Assembly: GCA_014843695.1 (NCBI GenBank)
Contig: CM026395.1
Location: 53,902,496 to 53,966,495 of the forward strand
Origin: Archivesica marissinica
Taxonomy: Eukaryota > Mollusca > Bivalvia > Venerida > Vesicomyidae
Length of the DNA: 64,000 nucleotides
Reading direction: 5' to 3'
Shown here: piece by piece, positions 1 through 13,310 of the stretch
Layout: every line of letters starts with the position of its first letter
Numbering within the stretch: position 1 is the stretch's first letter
Made by a program: the position numbers and the translations under genes
Notes under the pieces: model-generated
The model's database searches: none
What the model saw: the letters and a program-made list of their open reading frames with translations, nothing else
What the model was told of the DNA's origin: nothing

Positions 1-1060
1 CTTACTGGTACAGACGCTACATTCTAACTGGTATAGACGCTACATTCTTACTGGTATAGACGCTACATTCTTACTGGTATAGACGCTACATTCCTACTGG
101 TACGGACACTACATTCCTACTGGTACGGATGCTACATTCCTATTGGTACGGATACTACATTCCTACTGGTACGGACGCTACGTTCCTACTGGTACGGACG
201 CTACATTCCTACTGGTACGGATACTACATTCCTACTGGTACGGATACTACATTCCTACTGGTACGGATACTACATTCCTACTGGTACGGACACTACATTC
301 CTACTGGTACGGACACTACATTCTTACTGGTATAGACGCTACATTCTAACTGGTATAGACGCTACATTCTTACTGGTATAGACGCTACATTCTAACTGGT
401 ACGGACACTACATTCCTACTGGTACGGATACTACATTCCTACTGGTACGGATACTACATTCCTACTGGTACAGATACTACATTCCTACTGGTACGGATAC
501 TACATTCCTACTGGTACGGATACTACATTCCAACTGGTACGGATACTACATTCCTACTGGTACAGACGCTACATTCCTACTGGTACCATTCCTACTGGTA
601 CGGATACTACATTCCTACTGGTACGGATACTACATTCCAACTGGTACGGATACTACATTCCTACTGGTACGGACGCTACATTCCTACTGGTACCATTCCT
701 ACTGGTACGGATACTACATTCCTACTGGTACGGATACTACATTCCTACTGGTACGGACGCTACATTCCTACTGGTACCATTCCTACTGGTACGGACACTA
801 CATTCCTACTGGTACGGATACTACATTCCTTTCCTACTGGTACGGATACTACATTCCTACTGGTACAGATACTACATTCCTACTGGTACAGCCGCTACAT
901 TCCTACTGGTACGGACGCTACATTCCTACTTGTATGGACGCTACATTCCTACTGGTACGGACGCTACGTTCCTACTGGTACGGACGCTACGTTCCTACTG
1001 GTACGGACGCTACGTTCCTACTGGTACGGACGCTACGTTCCTACTGGTACGGATACTACA
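1..1060. repeat. 23-bp minisatellite array
   Basis: About 46 head-to-tail copies of a 23-bp unit containing ACTGGTACGG, with A/C and T/G variants and a few partial units (for example around 585 and 690). The array is already running at base 1, so its left end lies outside the window. Since 23 is not a multiple of three, the short open frames across it rotate through all frames and are not coding evidence. Confidence 0.97.
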
Positions 1061-1118
1061 CACACAAGTTGATAAAAATGATAGGTATCTAGATACTCGT
1101 GGGTATATATGTGTTTCC

Positions 1119-1242
1119 TTAATTCAGGTACCTGTGGGTTTATTTAATCGGGGTACATGTGTGTTTCATAAATCCAGGTACAGGTGGGTTCATTAATTCA
1201 GGTACCTGTGTGAGTTCATTAATCTAGATTCCTGTGGTTTCA
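1119..1242. repeat. degenerate ~24-27 bp tandem repeat
   Basis: Five diverged copies of a unit resembling TTAATTCAGGTACCTGTG followed by a T-rich end. They share the GGTAC core of the neighbouring 23-bp array only loosely. Divergence is much higher than in the arrays on either side, so this looks like an old, decaying array. Confidence 0.7.
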
Positions 1243-1741
1243 TGTCTACTGGACAGATGACATGTGTGACTAAGCGATTTTCTGCTTATTAGGTAACCTA
1301 GATTCTCTGGAGATAACCAAATTTACAGACCAATTTATCTGCATTTGACTTTGTGTCAGCTACTGTATATTTTACAGTGCATTAAGCCTTAAATATTGCC
1401 AAGTTGAGGAATTCAAGCATAATGTTTTGTTCTTGTTGCACTGCCAGTCCATTATTTCTCTTATCTTCGGAAAACAAACTAATTTGGTTTGCAAACTACA
1501 ATTCATAAATGAATACTGGCTAGAATGCTATTATAAAAGTTCATTTGGTTTTGAAAGTTGAATGGTAATCAACCATTGCGTGCGTGGGCTTATCATGAAA
1601 CTGTCCTATCTCCTGTCTTTATCTATATACATTAAGATCAGTTGTGCACTAACTCCACAATTAACTTTTGACTAGCATTAATGTTCATGTACTACCTGCT
1701 TTGTATGTAATCTGCATATCACAAACATGAAGACCCAGTGA
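1243..1741. other. single-copy AT-rich spacer
   Basis: No open frame, tRNA fold or repeat that I can support. Every frame is broken often by stop codons. Confidence 0.6.
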
Positions 1742-2014
1742 TGTTTGTTTTGTTTGTTATTGGGTTCAACCTTACACCAACAGCTTAGGTCATACAACAG
1801 CTCTCCAGCTATTGTTGGTAGAGGAGGACCCTGCATGCCCCTCCGGCTAATATTTCACGCATTGACAGGCACCTGGGTAGAACCATTGGCCTACCGCAAG
1901 CCAGCTGGATAGCTTCCGCAAGATTTGACAACTCCAGTGAGATTCAAGCTACAGTCATGAAGGGCAAGTGATTTGAAGTCAGTGACCCTAACCTTCGGCC
2001 ACGGAGACTCGTCA
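1742..2014 (-). mobile_element. tRNA-derived SINE (type E), minus strand
   Basis: Read on the minus strand it begins with a tRNA Ser/Leu-like head (CTCCGTGGCCGAAGGTTA as A-box region, GCTTGAATCTC as B-box-like). A body of about 180 bp follows, ending in an AACAAACAAAAC-type A-rich tail at the plus-strand left edge. This order of head, body and A-rich tail is that of a Pol III retroposon. I could not define a target-site duplication. Confidence 0.65.
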
Positions 2015-2270
2015 ATGCATTTTATTTATGGGGAGCAATTAAAAATGTTTTGAACAAAAAACAAAAAGATTACCTAATACCCGAGAACCCAGTGTCTCTC
2101 ATACAGTAATGTACACATGTGTACTTGTCCAATCAAGGTCACTCAACTCTCACAAAAGCTTGCCTGGCCCTGACCTTTGATTGTATCAGGTTACATAGTG
2201 TGAAATTACATCCTTTAAATTTGGTCAAACATCAGGTAACTAGAATACCCCAAATAACTGTAAGTCAGGA
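2015..2270. other. unique spacer before the 37-bp array
   Basis: AT-rich sequence. The 60-codon open frame at 2119-2301 runs into the array, has no coding features and is not called. Confidence 0.5.
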
Positions 2271-5200
2271 AACCAACTTCCGATCTTACACAAGGGGCTG
2301 ATCCAACCAACCAACTTCCGATCTTACACAAGGGGCTGATCCAACCAACCAACTTCTGATCTTACACAAGGGGCTGATCCAACCAACCAACTTCTGATCT
2401 TACACAAGGGGCTGATCCAACCAACCAACTTCTGATCTTACACAAGGGCTGATCCAACCAACCAACTTCCGATCTTACACAAGGGGCTGATCCAACCAAC
2501 CAACTTCTGATCTTACACAAGGGCTGATCCAACCAACCAACTTCCGATCTTACACAAGGGGCTGATCCAACCAACCAACTTCTGATCTTACACAAGGGCT
2601 GATCCAACCAACCAACTTCTGATCTTACACAAGGGCTGATCCAACCAACCAACTTCTGATCTTACACAAGGGCTGATCCAACCAACCAACTTCTGATCTT
2701 ACACAAGGGCTGATCCAACCAACCAACTTCCGATCTTACACAAGGGCTGATCCAACCAACCAACTTCTGATCTTACACAAGGGCTGATCCAACCAACCAA
2801 CTTCTGATCTTAGACAAGGGCTGATCCAACCAACCAACTTCTGATCTTAGACAAGGGCTGATCCAACCAACCAACTTCTGATCTTAGACAAGGGCTGATC
2901 CAACCAACCAACTTCTGATCTTACACAAGGGCTGATCCAACCAACCAACTTCTGATCTTACACAAGGGCTGATCCAACCAACCTCTGATCTTACACAAGG
3001 GCTGATCCAACCAACCAACTTCTGATCTTAGACAAGGGCTGATCCAACCAACCTCTGATCTGAGACAAGGGCTGATCCAACAAACCAACTTCCGATCTTA
3101 CACAAGGGCTGATCCAACCAACTTCCGATCTTAGACAAGGGCTGATCTAACCAACCAACTTCTGATTTTACACAAGGGCTGATCCAACCAACCTCTGATC
3201 CAACCAACAAACTTCTGATCTTAGACAAGGGCTGATCCAACCAACCAACTTCTGATCTTAGACAAGGGCTGATCCAACCAACTTCTGATCTTACACAAGG
3301 GCTGATCCAACCAACCAACTTCTGATCTTACACAAGGGCTGATCCAACCAACCAACTTCTGATCTTACACAAGGGCTGATCCAACCAACCTCTGATCTTA
3401 CACAAGGGCTGATCCAACCAACCAACTTCTGATCTTAGACAAGGGCTGATCCAACCAACCAACTTCTGATCTTAGACAAGGGCTGATCCAACCAACCTCT
3501 GATCTTAGACAAGGGCTGATCCAACCAAATAACTTCTGATCTTACACAAGGGCTGATCCAACCAACCAACTTCTGATCTTAGACAAGGGCTGATCCAACC
3601 AACATCTGATCTGAGACAAGGGCTGATCCAACAAACCAACTTCCGATCTTACACAAGGGCTGATCCAACCAACTTCCGATCTTAGACAAGGGCTGATCTA
3701 ACCAACCAACTTCTGATTTTACACAAGGGCTGATCCAACCAACCTCTGATCTTACACAAGGGCTGATCCAACCAACCAACTTCTGATCTTAGACAAGGGC
3801 TGATCCAACCAACCAACTTCTGATCTTAGACAAGGGCTGATCCAACCAACCTCTGATCTTAAACAAGGGCTGATCCAACCAACCAACCTCTGATCTTAGA
3901 CAAGGGCTGATCCAACCAACTTCTGATCTTACACAAGGACTGGTCCAACCAACCAACTTCTGATCTTAGACAAGGGCTGATCCAACCAACCTCTGATCTT
4001 ACACAAGGGCTGATCCAACAACCAACTTCTGATCTTACACAAGGGCTGATCCAACCAACCAACTTCTGATCTTACACAAGGGCTGATCCAACCAACCAAC
4101 TTCTGATCTTACACAAGGGCTGATCCAACCAACCAACCAACTTCTGATCTTACACAAGGGCTGATCCAACCAACCAACTTCTGATCTTACACAAGGGCTG
4201 ATCCAACCAACCAACTTCTGATCTTAGACAAGGGCTGATCCAACCAACCTCTGATCCGAGACAAGGGCTGATCCAACAAACCAACTTCCGATCTTACACA
4301 AGGGCTGATCCAACCAACCAACTTCTGATCTTAGACAAGGGCTGATCCAACCAATCAACTTCTGATCTTAGACAAGGGCTGATCCAACAAACCAACCTCT
4401 GATCTTACACAAGGGCTGATCCAACCAACCAACTTCTGATCTTAGACAAGGGCTGATCCAACCAACCAACTTCCGATCTTACACAAGGGCTGATCCAACC
4501 AACCAACTTCCGATCTTACACAAGGGCTGATCCAACCAACCAACTTCTGATCTTACACAAGGGCTGATCCAACCAACCAACTTCTGATCTTAGACAGGGG
4601 CTGATCCAACCAACCAACTTCCGATCTTAGACAAGGGCTGATCCAACCAACCTCTGATCTTAGACAAGGGCTGATCCAACCAACCAACCTCTGATCTTAG
4701 ACAAGGGCTGATCCAACCAACCTCTGATCTTACACAAGGGCTGATCCAACAAACCAACTTCTGATCTTACACAAGGGCTGATCCAACCAACCAACTTCTG
4801 ATCTTACACAAGGGCTGATCCAACCAACCAACTTCTGATCTTACACAAGGGCTGATCCAACCAACCAACTTCTGATCTTAGACAAGGGCTGATCCAACCA
4901 ACCTCTGATCTTACACAAGGGCTGATCCAACCAACCAACTTCTGATCTTAGACAAGGGCTGATCCAACCAACCTCTGATCTTAGACAAGGGCTGATACAA
5001 CAAACCAACTTCCTATCTTACACAAGGGCTGATCCAACCAACCAACTTCTGATCTTAGACAAGGGCTGATCCAACCAACCAACTTCCGATCTTACACAAG
5101 GGCTGATCCAACCAACCTTTGATCTTACACAAGGGCTGATCCAACCAACCAACTTCTGATCTTAGACAAGGGCTGATCCAACCAACCTCTGATCTTAGAC

Positions 5201-8200
5201 AAGGGCTGATCCAACCAACCAACTTCCAATCTTACACAAGGGCTGATCCAACCAACCAACTTCTGATCTTACACAAGGGCTGATCCAATCAACCAACTTC
5301 TGATCTTAGACAGGGGCTGATCCAACCAACCAACTTCCGATCTTAGACAAGGGCTGATCCAACCAACCAACTTCCGATCTTACACAAGGGGCTGATCCAA
5401 CCAACCAACTTCTGATCTTACACAAGGGCTGATCCAACCAACCAACTTCCGATCTTACACAAGGGGCTGATCCAACCAACCAACTTCTGATCTTACACAA
5501 GGGCTGATCCAACCAACCAACTTCTGATCTTACACAAGGGCTGATCCAACCAACCAACTTCTGATCTTACACAAGGGCTGATCCAACCAACCAACTTCTG
5601 ATCTTACACAAGGGCTGATCCAACCAACCAACTTCTGATCTTACACAAGGGCTGATCCAACCAACCAACTTCTGATCTTACACAAGGGCTGATCCAACCA
5701 ACCAACTTCCGATCTTAGACAGGGGCTGATCCAACCAACCAACATCCGATCTTACACAAGGGCTGATCCAACCAACCAACTTCCGATCTTAGACAAGGGC
5801 TGATCCAACCAACCTCTGATCTTAGACAAGGGCTGATCCAACCAACCAACCTCTGATCTTAGACAAGGGCTGATCCAACCAACCAACTTCTGATCTTCTG
5901 ATCCAACCAACCAACTTCTGATCTTAGACAAGGGCTGATCCAACCAACCAACTTCTGATCTTAGACAAGGGCTGATCCAACCAACCAACTTCTGATCTTA
6001 GACAAGGGCTGATCCAACCAACCAACTTCTGATCTTACACAAGGGCTGATCCAACCAACCTCTGATCTTACACAAGGGCTGATCCAACCAACCAACTTCT
6101 GATCTTAGACAAGGGCTGATCCAACCAACCTCTGATCTGAGACAAGGGCTGATCCAACTTCCGATCTTACACAAGGGCTGATCCAACCAACTTCCGATCT
6201 TAGACAAGGGCTGATCTAACCAACCAACTTCTGATTTTACACAAGGGCTGATCCAACCAACCTCTGATCTTACACAAGGGCTGATCCAACCAACAAACTT
6301 CTGATCTTAGACAAGGGCTGATCCAACCAACCAACTTCTGATCTTAGACAAGGGCTGATCCAACCAACTTCTGATCTTACACAAGGGCTGATCCAACCAA
6401 CCAACTTCTGATCTTACACAAGGGCTGATCCAACCAACCAACTTCTGATCTTACACAAGGGCTGATCCAACCAACCTCTGATCTTACACAAGGGCTGATC
6501 CAACCAACCAACTTCTGATCTTAGACAAGGGCTGATCCAACCAACCAACTTCTGATCTTAGACAAGGGCTGATCCAACCAACCTCTGATCTTAGACAAGG
6601 GCTGATCCAACCAAACAACTTCTGATCTTACACAAGGGCTGATCCAACCAACCAACTTCTGATCTTAGACAAGGGCTGATCCAACCAACCTCTGATCTGA
6701 GACAAGGGCTGATCCAACAAACCAACTTCCGATCTTACACAAGGGCTGATCCAACCAACTTCCGATCTTAGACAAGGGCTGATCTAACCAACCAACTTCT
6801 GATTTTACACAAGGGCTGATCCAACCAACCTCTGATCTTACACAAGGGCTGATCCAACCAACCAACTTCTGATCTTAGACAAGGGCTGATCCAACCAACC
6901 AACTTCTGATCTTAGACAAGGGCTGATCCAACCAACCTCTGATCTTAAACAAGGGCTGATCCAACCAACCAACCTCTGATCTTAAACAAGGGCTGATCCA
7001 ACCAACTTCTGATCTTACACAAGGACTGGTCCAACCAACCAACTTCTGATCTTAGACAAGGGCTGATCCAACCAACCTCTGATCTTACACAAGGGCTGAT
7101 CCAACAAACCAACTTCTGATCTTACACAAGGGCTGATCCAACCAACCAACTTCTGATCTTACACAAGGGCTGATCCAACCAACCAACTTCTGATCTTACA
7201 CAAGGGCTGATCCAACCAACCAACCAACTTCTGATCTTACACAAGGGCTGATCCAACCAACCAACTTCTGATCTTACACAAGGGCTGATCCAACCAACCA
7301 ACTTCTGATCTTAGACAAGGGCTGATCCAACCAACCTCTGATCTGAGACAAGGGCTGATCCAACAAACCAACTTCCGATCTTACACAAGGGCTGATCCAA
7401 CCAACCAACTTCTGATCTTAGACAAGGGCTGATCCAACCAATCAACTTCTGATCTTAGACAAGGGCTGATCCAACAAACCAACCTCTGATCTTACACAAG
7501 GGCTGATCCAACCAACCAACTTCTGATCTTAGACAAGGGCTGATCCAACCAACCAACTTCCGATCTTACACAAGGGCTGATCCAACCAACCAACTTCCGA
7601 TCTTACACAAGGGCTGATCCAACCAACCAACTTCTGATCTTACACAAGGGCTGATCCAACCAACCAACTTCTGATCTTAGACAGGGGCTGATCCAACCAA
7701 CCAACTTCCGATCTTAGACAAGGGCTGATCCAACCAACCTCTGATCTTAGACAAGGGCTGATCCAACCAACCAACCTCTGATCTTAGACAAGGGCTGATC
7801 CAACCAACCAACTTCTGATCTTACACAAGGACTGATCCAACCAACCTCTGATCTTACACAAGGGCTGATCCAACAAACCAACTTCTGATCTTACACAAGG
7901 GCTGATCCAACCAACCAACTTCTGATCTTACACAAGGGCTGATCCAACCAACCAACTTCTGATCTTACACAAGGGCTGATCCAACCAACCAACTTCTGAT
8001 CTTAGACAAGGGCTGATCCAACCAACCTCTGATCTTACACAAGGGCTGATCCAACCAACCAACTTCTGATCTTAGACAAGGGCTGATCCAACCAACCTCT
8101 GATCTTAGACAAGGGCTGATCCAACAAACCAACTTCCTATCTTACACAAGGGCTGATCCAACCAACCAACTTCTGATCTTAGACAAGGGCTTCCAACCAA

Positions 8201-8861
8201 CCAACTTCCGATCTTACACAAGGGCTGATCCAACCAACCTCTGATCTTACACAAGGGCTGATCCAACCAACCAACTTCCAATCTTACACAAGGGCTGATC
8301 CAACCAACCAACTTCTGATCTTACACAAGGGCTGATCCAACCAACCAACTTCTGATCTTAGACAGGGGCTGATCCAACCAACCAACTTCCGATCTTAGAC
8401 AAGGGCTGATCCAACCAACCTCTGATCTTAGACAAGGCCTGATCCAACCAACCAACTTCCGATCTTAGACAAGGGCTGATCCAACCAACCAACTTCCGAT
8501 CTTAGACAAGGGCTGATCCAACCAACCAACTTCCGATCTTACACAAGGGCTGATCCAACAAACCAACTTCTGATCTTAGACAAGGGCTGATCCAACCAAC
8601 TTCTGGTCTTAGACAAGGGCTGATCCAACCAACCAATTTCCGATCTTAGACAAGGGCTGATCCAACCAACCAACTTCCGATCTTACACAAGGGCTGATCC
8701 AACCAACCAACTTCTGATCTTACACAAGGGCTGATCCAACCAACCAACTTCCGATCTTAGACAAGGGCTGATCCAACCAACCAACTTCTGATCTTAGAAA
8801 ATGGCTGATCCAACCAACCAACATCTGATCTTAGAAAAGGGCTGATCCAACCAACCAACTT
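2271..8861. repeat. 37-bp minisatellite array with ~3.1-kb higher-order repeat
   Basis: About 180 copies of a 37-bp unit (core GATCTTACACAAGGGCTGAT plus ACCAACCAACTTCT). A common 33-bp variant lacks one CCAA, and a 38-bp variant has an extra G. Variant patterns recur at long range: the order of units around 3016-5365 is repeated at about 6095-8410, offset by 3086-3087 bp, rising to 3124 bp after one extra 37-bp unit near 7801. A second internal duplication (about 554 bp) links 3019 and 3573. The 66-96 codon minus-strand frames are by-products of the repeat. Confidence 0.97.
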
Positions 8862-9603
8862 GTGCCACTTCCGATATAAGATAAAGTCTGATGCAACAGC
8901 TGTTGTTTATTCCGAAATTGAACACCGCATCGAGATTGAAACGGAGTATGCAAGACTACAACAAATGTGTGCACAATGGGCGAGGCGAACGAATCTATTT
9001 CCTGTCGTAATTAATACAAGTATTGTAATGTGTTTACTATAATCAAGCCAATCTTTGAAAACTAACCATTAAAATGCATAGACAGTCAGACATGCAAATA
9101 TAACCTGTCAATTAGCTACGCCAGTGAAGAATAAGAAAGTGGTTAGCCAGCATACATAAACACATCTGACTACAACGGCTACAGTAAACAATTTCCAATG
9201 TGACCAATAAGTGCACATGCACGTAAATTCGGTACCAGAATTATTAATTATATAGTGAAATCTCGTGCAATGTGGGGGGGGGGTATATATCCATGGATAT
9301 GGTGTGCATTGCAAAGCCATATGCCTAGATAGCTAAGACACAAGGAGTTTTGCAGACAATCCATGTGCTTGTCATGCTAATTAATCATTCATAACGCCAT
9401 CAGATAGCATCTCTCCTCAGTCTAGCTGGGCTTGAATAAGCAAGCATAAGGCAGACATCAATTTATCATTTCATAATCTCATATGTAGCATATTATTATT
9501 GCAGCACTTCAAACAGACTTTCTAAGCACCCTGTTTTGTATTGTTGGAGATTTACTTGATTACACAGAGGAGATCAAGGATGCCAAATCCATCATTTATA
9601 TCA
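8862..9603. other. unique spacer, no gene called
   Basis: This contains a short open frame from the array edge to 9042, which has no recognisable domain or splice context. It also holds a 10-base G run near 9274. I see no RNA gene or repeat. Confidence 0.5.
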
Positions 9604-11438
9604 TCTACACTACCCTGAATTACAACCTTTCTACACTACCCCGAATTACAACCTTTCTACACTACCCCGAATTACAACCTTTCTACACTACCCTGAATTA
9701 CAACCTTTCTACACTACCATGAATTACAACCTTTCTACACTACCCTGAATTACAACCTTTCTACACTACCACGAATTACAACCTTTCTACACTACCCTGC
9801 ACTACAACCTGTCTACACTACCCTGCACTACAACCTATCTACACTACCCTGCACTACAACCTATCTACACTACCCTGAATCACAACCTATATACACTACC
9901 CTGAATTACAACCTTTCTACACTACCCTGCACTACAACCTTTCTACACTACCCTGCACTACAACCTATCTACACTACCCTGAATAACAACCTATCTACAC
10001 TACCCTGAATCACAACCTTTCTACACTACCCTGCACTACAACCTTTCTACACTACCCTGCACTACAACCTTTCTACACTACCCTGCACTACCCTGAATTA
10101 CAACCTTTCTACACTACCATGAACTACAACCTTTCTACACTACCATGAATTACAACCTTTCTACACTACCCTGAACTACAACCTTTCTACACTACCCTGA
10201 ACTACAACCTTTCTACACTACCATGAATTACAACAGTTCTACACTACCCTGAATTACAACCTTTCTACACTACCCTGAACTACAACCTTTCTACACTACC
10301 CTGAATAACAACCTTTCTACACTACCCTGAATTACAACCTTTCTACACTACCATGAATTACAACCTTTCTACACTACCCTGAACTACAACCTTTCTATAC
10401 TACCATGAATTACAACAGTTCTACACTACCCTGAATTACAACCTTTCTACACTACCCTGAATTACAACCTTTCTACACTACCATGAATTACAACCTTTCT
10501 ACACTACCCTGAATTACAACCTTTCTACACTACCCTGCACTACAACCTTTCTACACTACCCTGCACTACAACCTATCTACACTACCCTGAATAACAACCT
10601 ATCTACACTACCCTGAATCACAACCTTTCTACACTACCCTGCACTACAACCTTTCTACACTACCCTGCACTACAACCTTTCTACACTACCCTGCACTACC
10701 CTGAATTACAACCTTTCTACACTACCATGAACTACAACCTTTCTACACTACCATGAATTACAACCTTTCTACACTACCCTGAACTACAACCTTTCTACAC
10801 TACCCTGAACTACAACCTTTCTACACTACCATGAATTACAACAGTTCTACACTACCCTGAATTACAACCTTTCTACACTACCCTGAACTACAACCTTTCT
10901 ACACTACCCTGAATAACAACCTTTCTACACTACCCTGAATTACAACCTTTCTACACTACCCTGAATTACAACCTTTCTACACTACCATGAATTACAACCT
11001 TTCTACACTACCCTGAACTACAACCTTTCTACACTACCATGAATTACAACAGTTCTACACTACCCTGAATTACAACCTTTCTACACTACCCTGAATTACA
11101 ACCTTTCTACACTACCATGAATTACAACCTTTCTACACTACCATGAACTACAACCTTTCTACACTACCCTGCACTACAACCTTTCTACACTACCATGAAT
11201 TACAACATTTCTACACTACCCTGAATTACAACCTTTCTACACTACCCTGCACTACAACCTTTCTACACTACCATGAATTACAACCTTTCTACACTACCAT
11301 GAATAACAACCTTTCTACACTACCCTGAATCACAACCTTTCTACACTACCCTGAATTACAACCTTTCTACACTACCATGAATTACAACCTTTCTACACTA
11401 CTATGAATTACAACCTTTCTACACTACCCTGAATTACA
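9604..11438. repeat. 26-bp minisatellite array with ~608-bp higher-order repeat
   Basis: About 70 copies of a 26-bp unit (CTACACTACCCTGAATTACA plus ACCTTT), with variants at GAATTA/GAACTA/GCACTA/GAATAA and CCTG/CATG. A truncated 10-bp unit at 10083 recurs at 10691, and a CAACAGTTCT variant at 10231 recurs at 10839, both exactly 608 bp apart (23 units plus 10 bp). The right edge decays over about 50 bp. Confidence 0.97.
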
Positions 11439-12010
11439 AACTACAATGACATGAATTATAACATCTCAAACCCTTCTACAACATTCTGACCGTTTAATAG
11501 AATATACAGACACATGGCGACAATTTCTATGTCTCACTTTTCTTCAGAAATGAAGGCCAATGAAAACGACTCCTGAATTAACATTTCGTGAGATGCTGAT
11601 GCTGAATTGCTGATGCTCTATTGGACCTGCATCAAACTTCCAGACAAAACATAAATCTTGCCAAATATTCTTTATCCACTCTACTGCAACACCAGCATGT
11701 TCACCTGTGCTTGGGTATGTTTCAATTTATCTGCACCAAATCATGCAATTTATTTATTTATTTTTGCCACACCTTGCCATATTTATGGAGCTTATGAGTT
11801 AATAATATATATTGCACATAAACAACAGCATTAACTGTTGTCTATTAAAAAAAAAAAGGCTCCCGCATCCATTTTTTCAGACACATCGGAAATGGGAAGA
11901 ACTATAAATAACCCACTGCCAATATTGTTTACAGGTTTGCCAAATAAATATTTATCACATGAACTAGTTTGTATCTGTATCTGATTAAATTTAGCTATCA
12001 CGAATTTCAA
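11439..12010. other. AT-rich spacer
   Basis: Low-complexity AT-rich DNA with a poly-A tract at 11847-11858. The minus-strand open frame at 11831-12067 overlaps the end of the adjacent DNA element and shows no protein family. Confidence 0.5.
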
Positions 12011-12012
12011 TA

Positions 12013-12930
12013 TACCGTAATCTTTTAAATATAAGACGAGTGTTTTTTCATCCAAAATCATGTCCAAAAGTGTGCTGCTGCGTCTTATTCTTCAGTTTAG
12101 AACTTGACCCAGGAATCAAAATTGGACAAAATTAATGGCGTACTGCAACTAAGGGAAATAAATCTTTCATAATGTTTCTCTAAAACCATACGGCTTCATA
12201 CCATAGTTCTTCCGGATTTCATCCAGTCTAGACACCTACATGAAGTTTGGAAATCATTCAAAATAAAGATATAATAATTAAATTTAAGACAAAAAATACC
12301 AAGTGATGCATAATTTTCAAAATAAAAGCCATCAAAAACAACTTGTTTATCAATTTATCAAAAGATAATTATTGACGTGTCACAATAAACACATTTAGCA
12401 AACAACCAATTACTGACTTTGATGTTTTCCATATGTGCCACTCACTAATCATGCCGATCTTGAGAAGGTGTTGAGAATGAGATGTTTGAGTAGGCGTTGA
12501 CATTTTGAGTAAATTAAGTCAGTTTGGTTTACTCATAACCTAATGACACAAGTAATGTATGTATATATATTTATATGAAAAAGTTGGCAGTTTCTTACGG
12601 AGGTTGGTGCACCAAGTACTGGTTAACCGCTGGAGCCTGCCCAGGAAAGGTGTTGTTAGGTAAACTACCCGTCGCTCAAATGGGAAACCGGTAGCGACGT
12701 TAAATAAACTTAAATAATAAAAAAAAATGTATGTATGTTAAACAGATTTCTTTTACACCAAAAATCTGTACCATGGCGTAAGCATCATAAATATGTCCCA
12801 TTTTTTGGCATTTCTTCATTCATTTTGGTAATTTTCTTTCATGAATAAATACGCGTTTTCCTCAAGCATTTCTCATTTTTTTAACTGTGTCTTATACTCC
12901 TTAGCGATCTATATACAAAGAATTACGGTA
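12013..12930. mobile_element. TA-flanked non-autonomous DNA transposon
   Basis: The left end reads TACCGTAATCTTTTAAATAT and the right end is its imperfect inverse, AAAGAATTACGGTA. This gives CCGTAAT...ATTACGG termini flanked by TA at both sides (12013-12014 and 12929-12930), which is the target duplication typical of the Tc1/mariner superfamily. Inside both ends are matching motifs resembling AAGAC...GTCTTATACTCC. There is no transposase frame, and a SINE is nested at 12565-12725. A diverged piece related to the left part recurs near 31105-31240. Confidence 0.6.
12565..12725 (+). mobile_element. SINE type D body with type C 3' tail, 5'-truncated
   Basis: The body (GTTGGTGCACCAAGTACTGG, then GCCTGCCCAGGAAAGGTG) matches the type D SINEs at 20040 and 22365. 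The 3' end (AACCGGTAGCGACGTTAAAT) matches the tail of type C SINEs at 47516 and 59232. It ends in poly-A and is flanked by an 11-bp target duplication AATGTATGTAT at 12554-12564 and 12726-12736. The tRNA-like head is missing, as expected for incomplete reverse transcription. Confidence 0.75.
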
Positions 12931-13310
12931 TTACACATATATAATAAGAGAAATTGAATCACGCGACTTGTATCACTACGCGTGTTTACAAACAAACATG
13001 GACGAGAACGTGATTCCAGCCGACAACGTATTTAAACACGCCTAAAATTTGAAAACTTACATCTATATGTTGAATGCATGCTAAGATTAAATAGAATGGT
13101 ACCTTTATTGGGGACTACTTTATAATTATATATGTATATATACTCGCGAGTGAGTTGTTAGGTCAATGAATGTAGCAGTGTTCAATCTAGGCTCCGCAAT
13201 TGCGCCATTGATCCATTTTTGATTTGAGCAGTGCAATTCAACATATTCTGTGAGCCTGTTGGGCGTACACTAATAATACGCAATTGGGACCAAATAAAAT
13301 CCGCTAGCAA
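12931..13310. other. spacer before 65-bp array
   Basis: AT-rich, with a short TATATA-rich stretch around 13125-13145. I see no gene or RNA feature. Confidence 0.5.

Noticed and set aside
2271..8861. CRISPR-like regular repeats
   Set aside because: Units are contiguous with no unique spacers. This is a eukaryotic minisatellite.
8860..9042. 60-codon frame at the right edge of the 37-bp array
   Set aside because: It starts inside the array's last unit, with no domain and no splice context.
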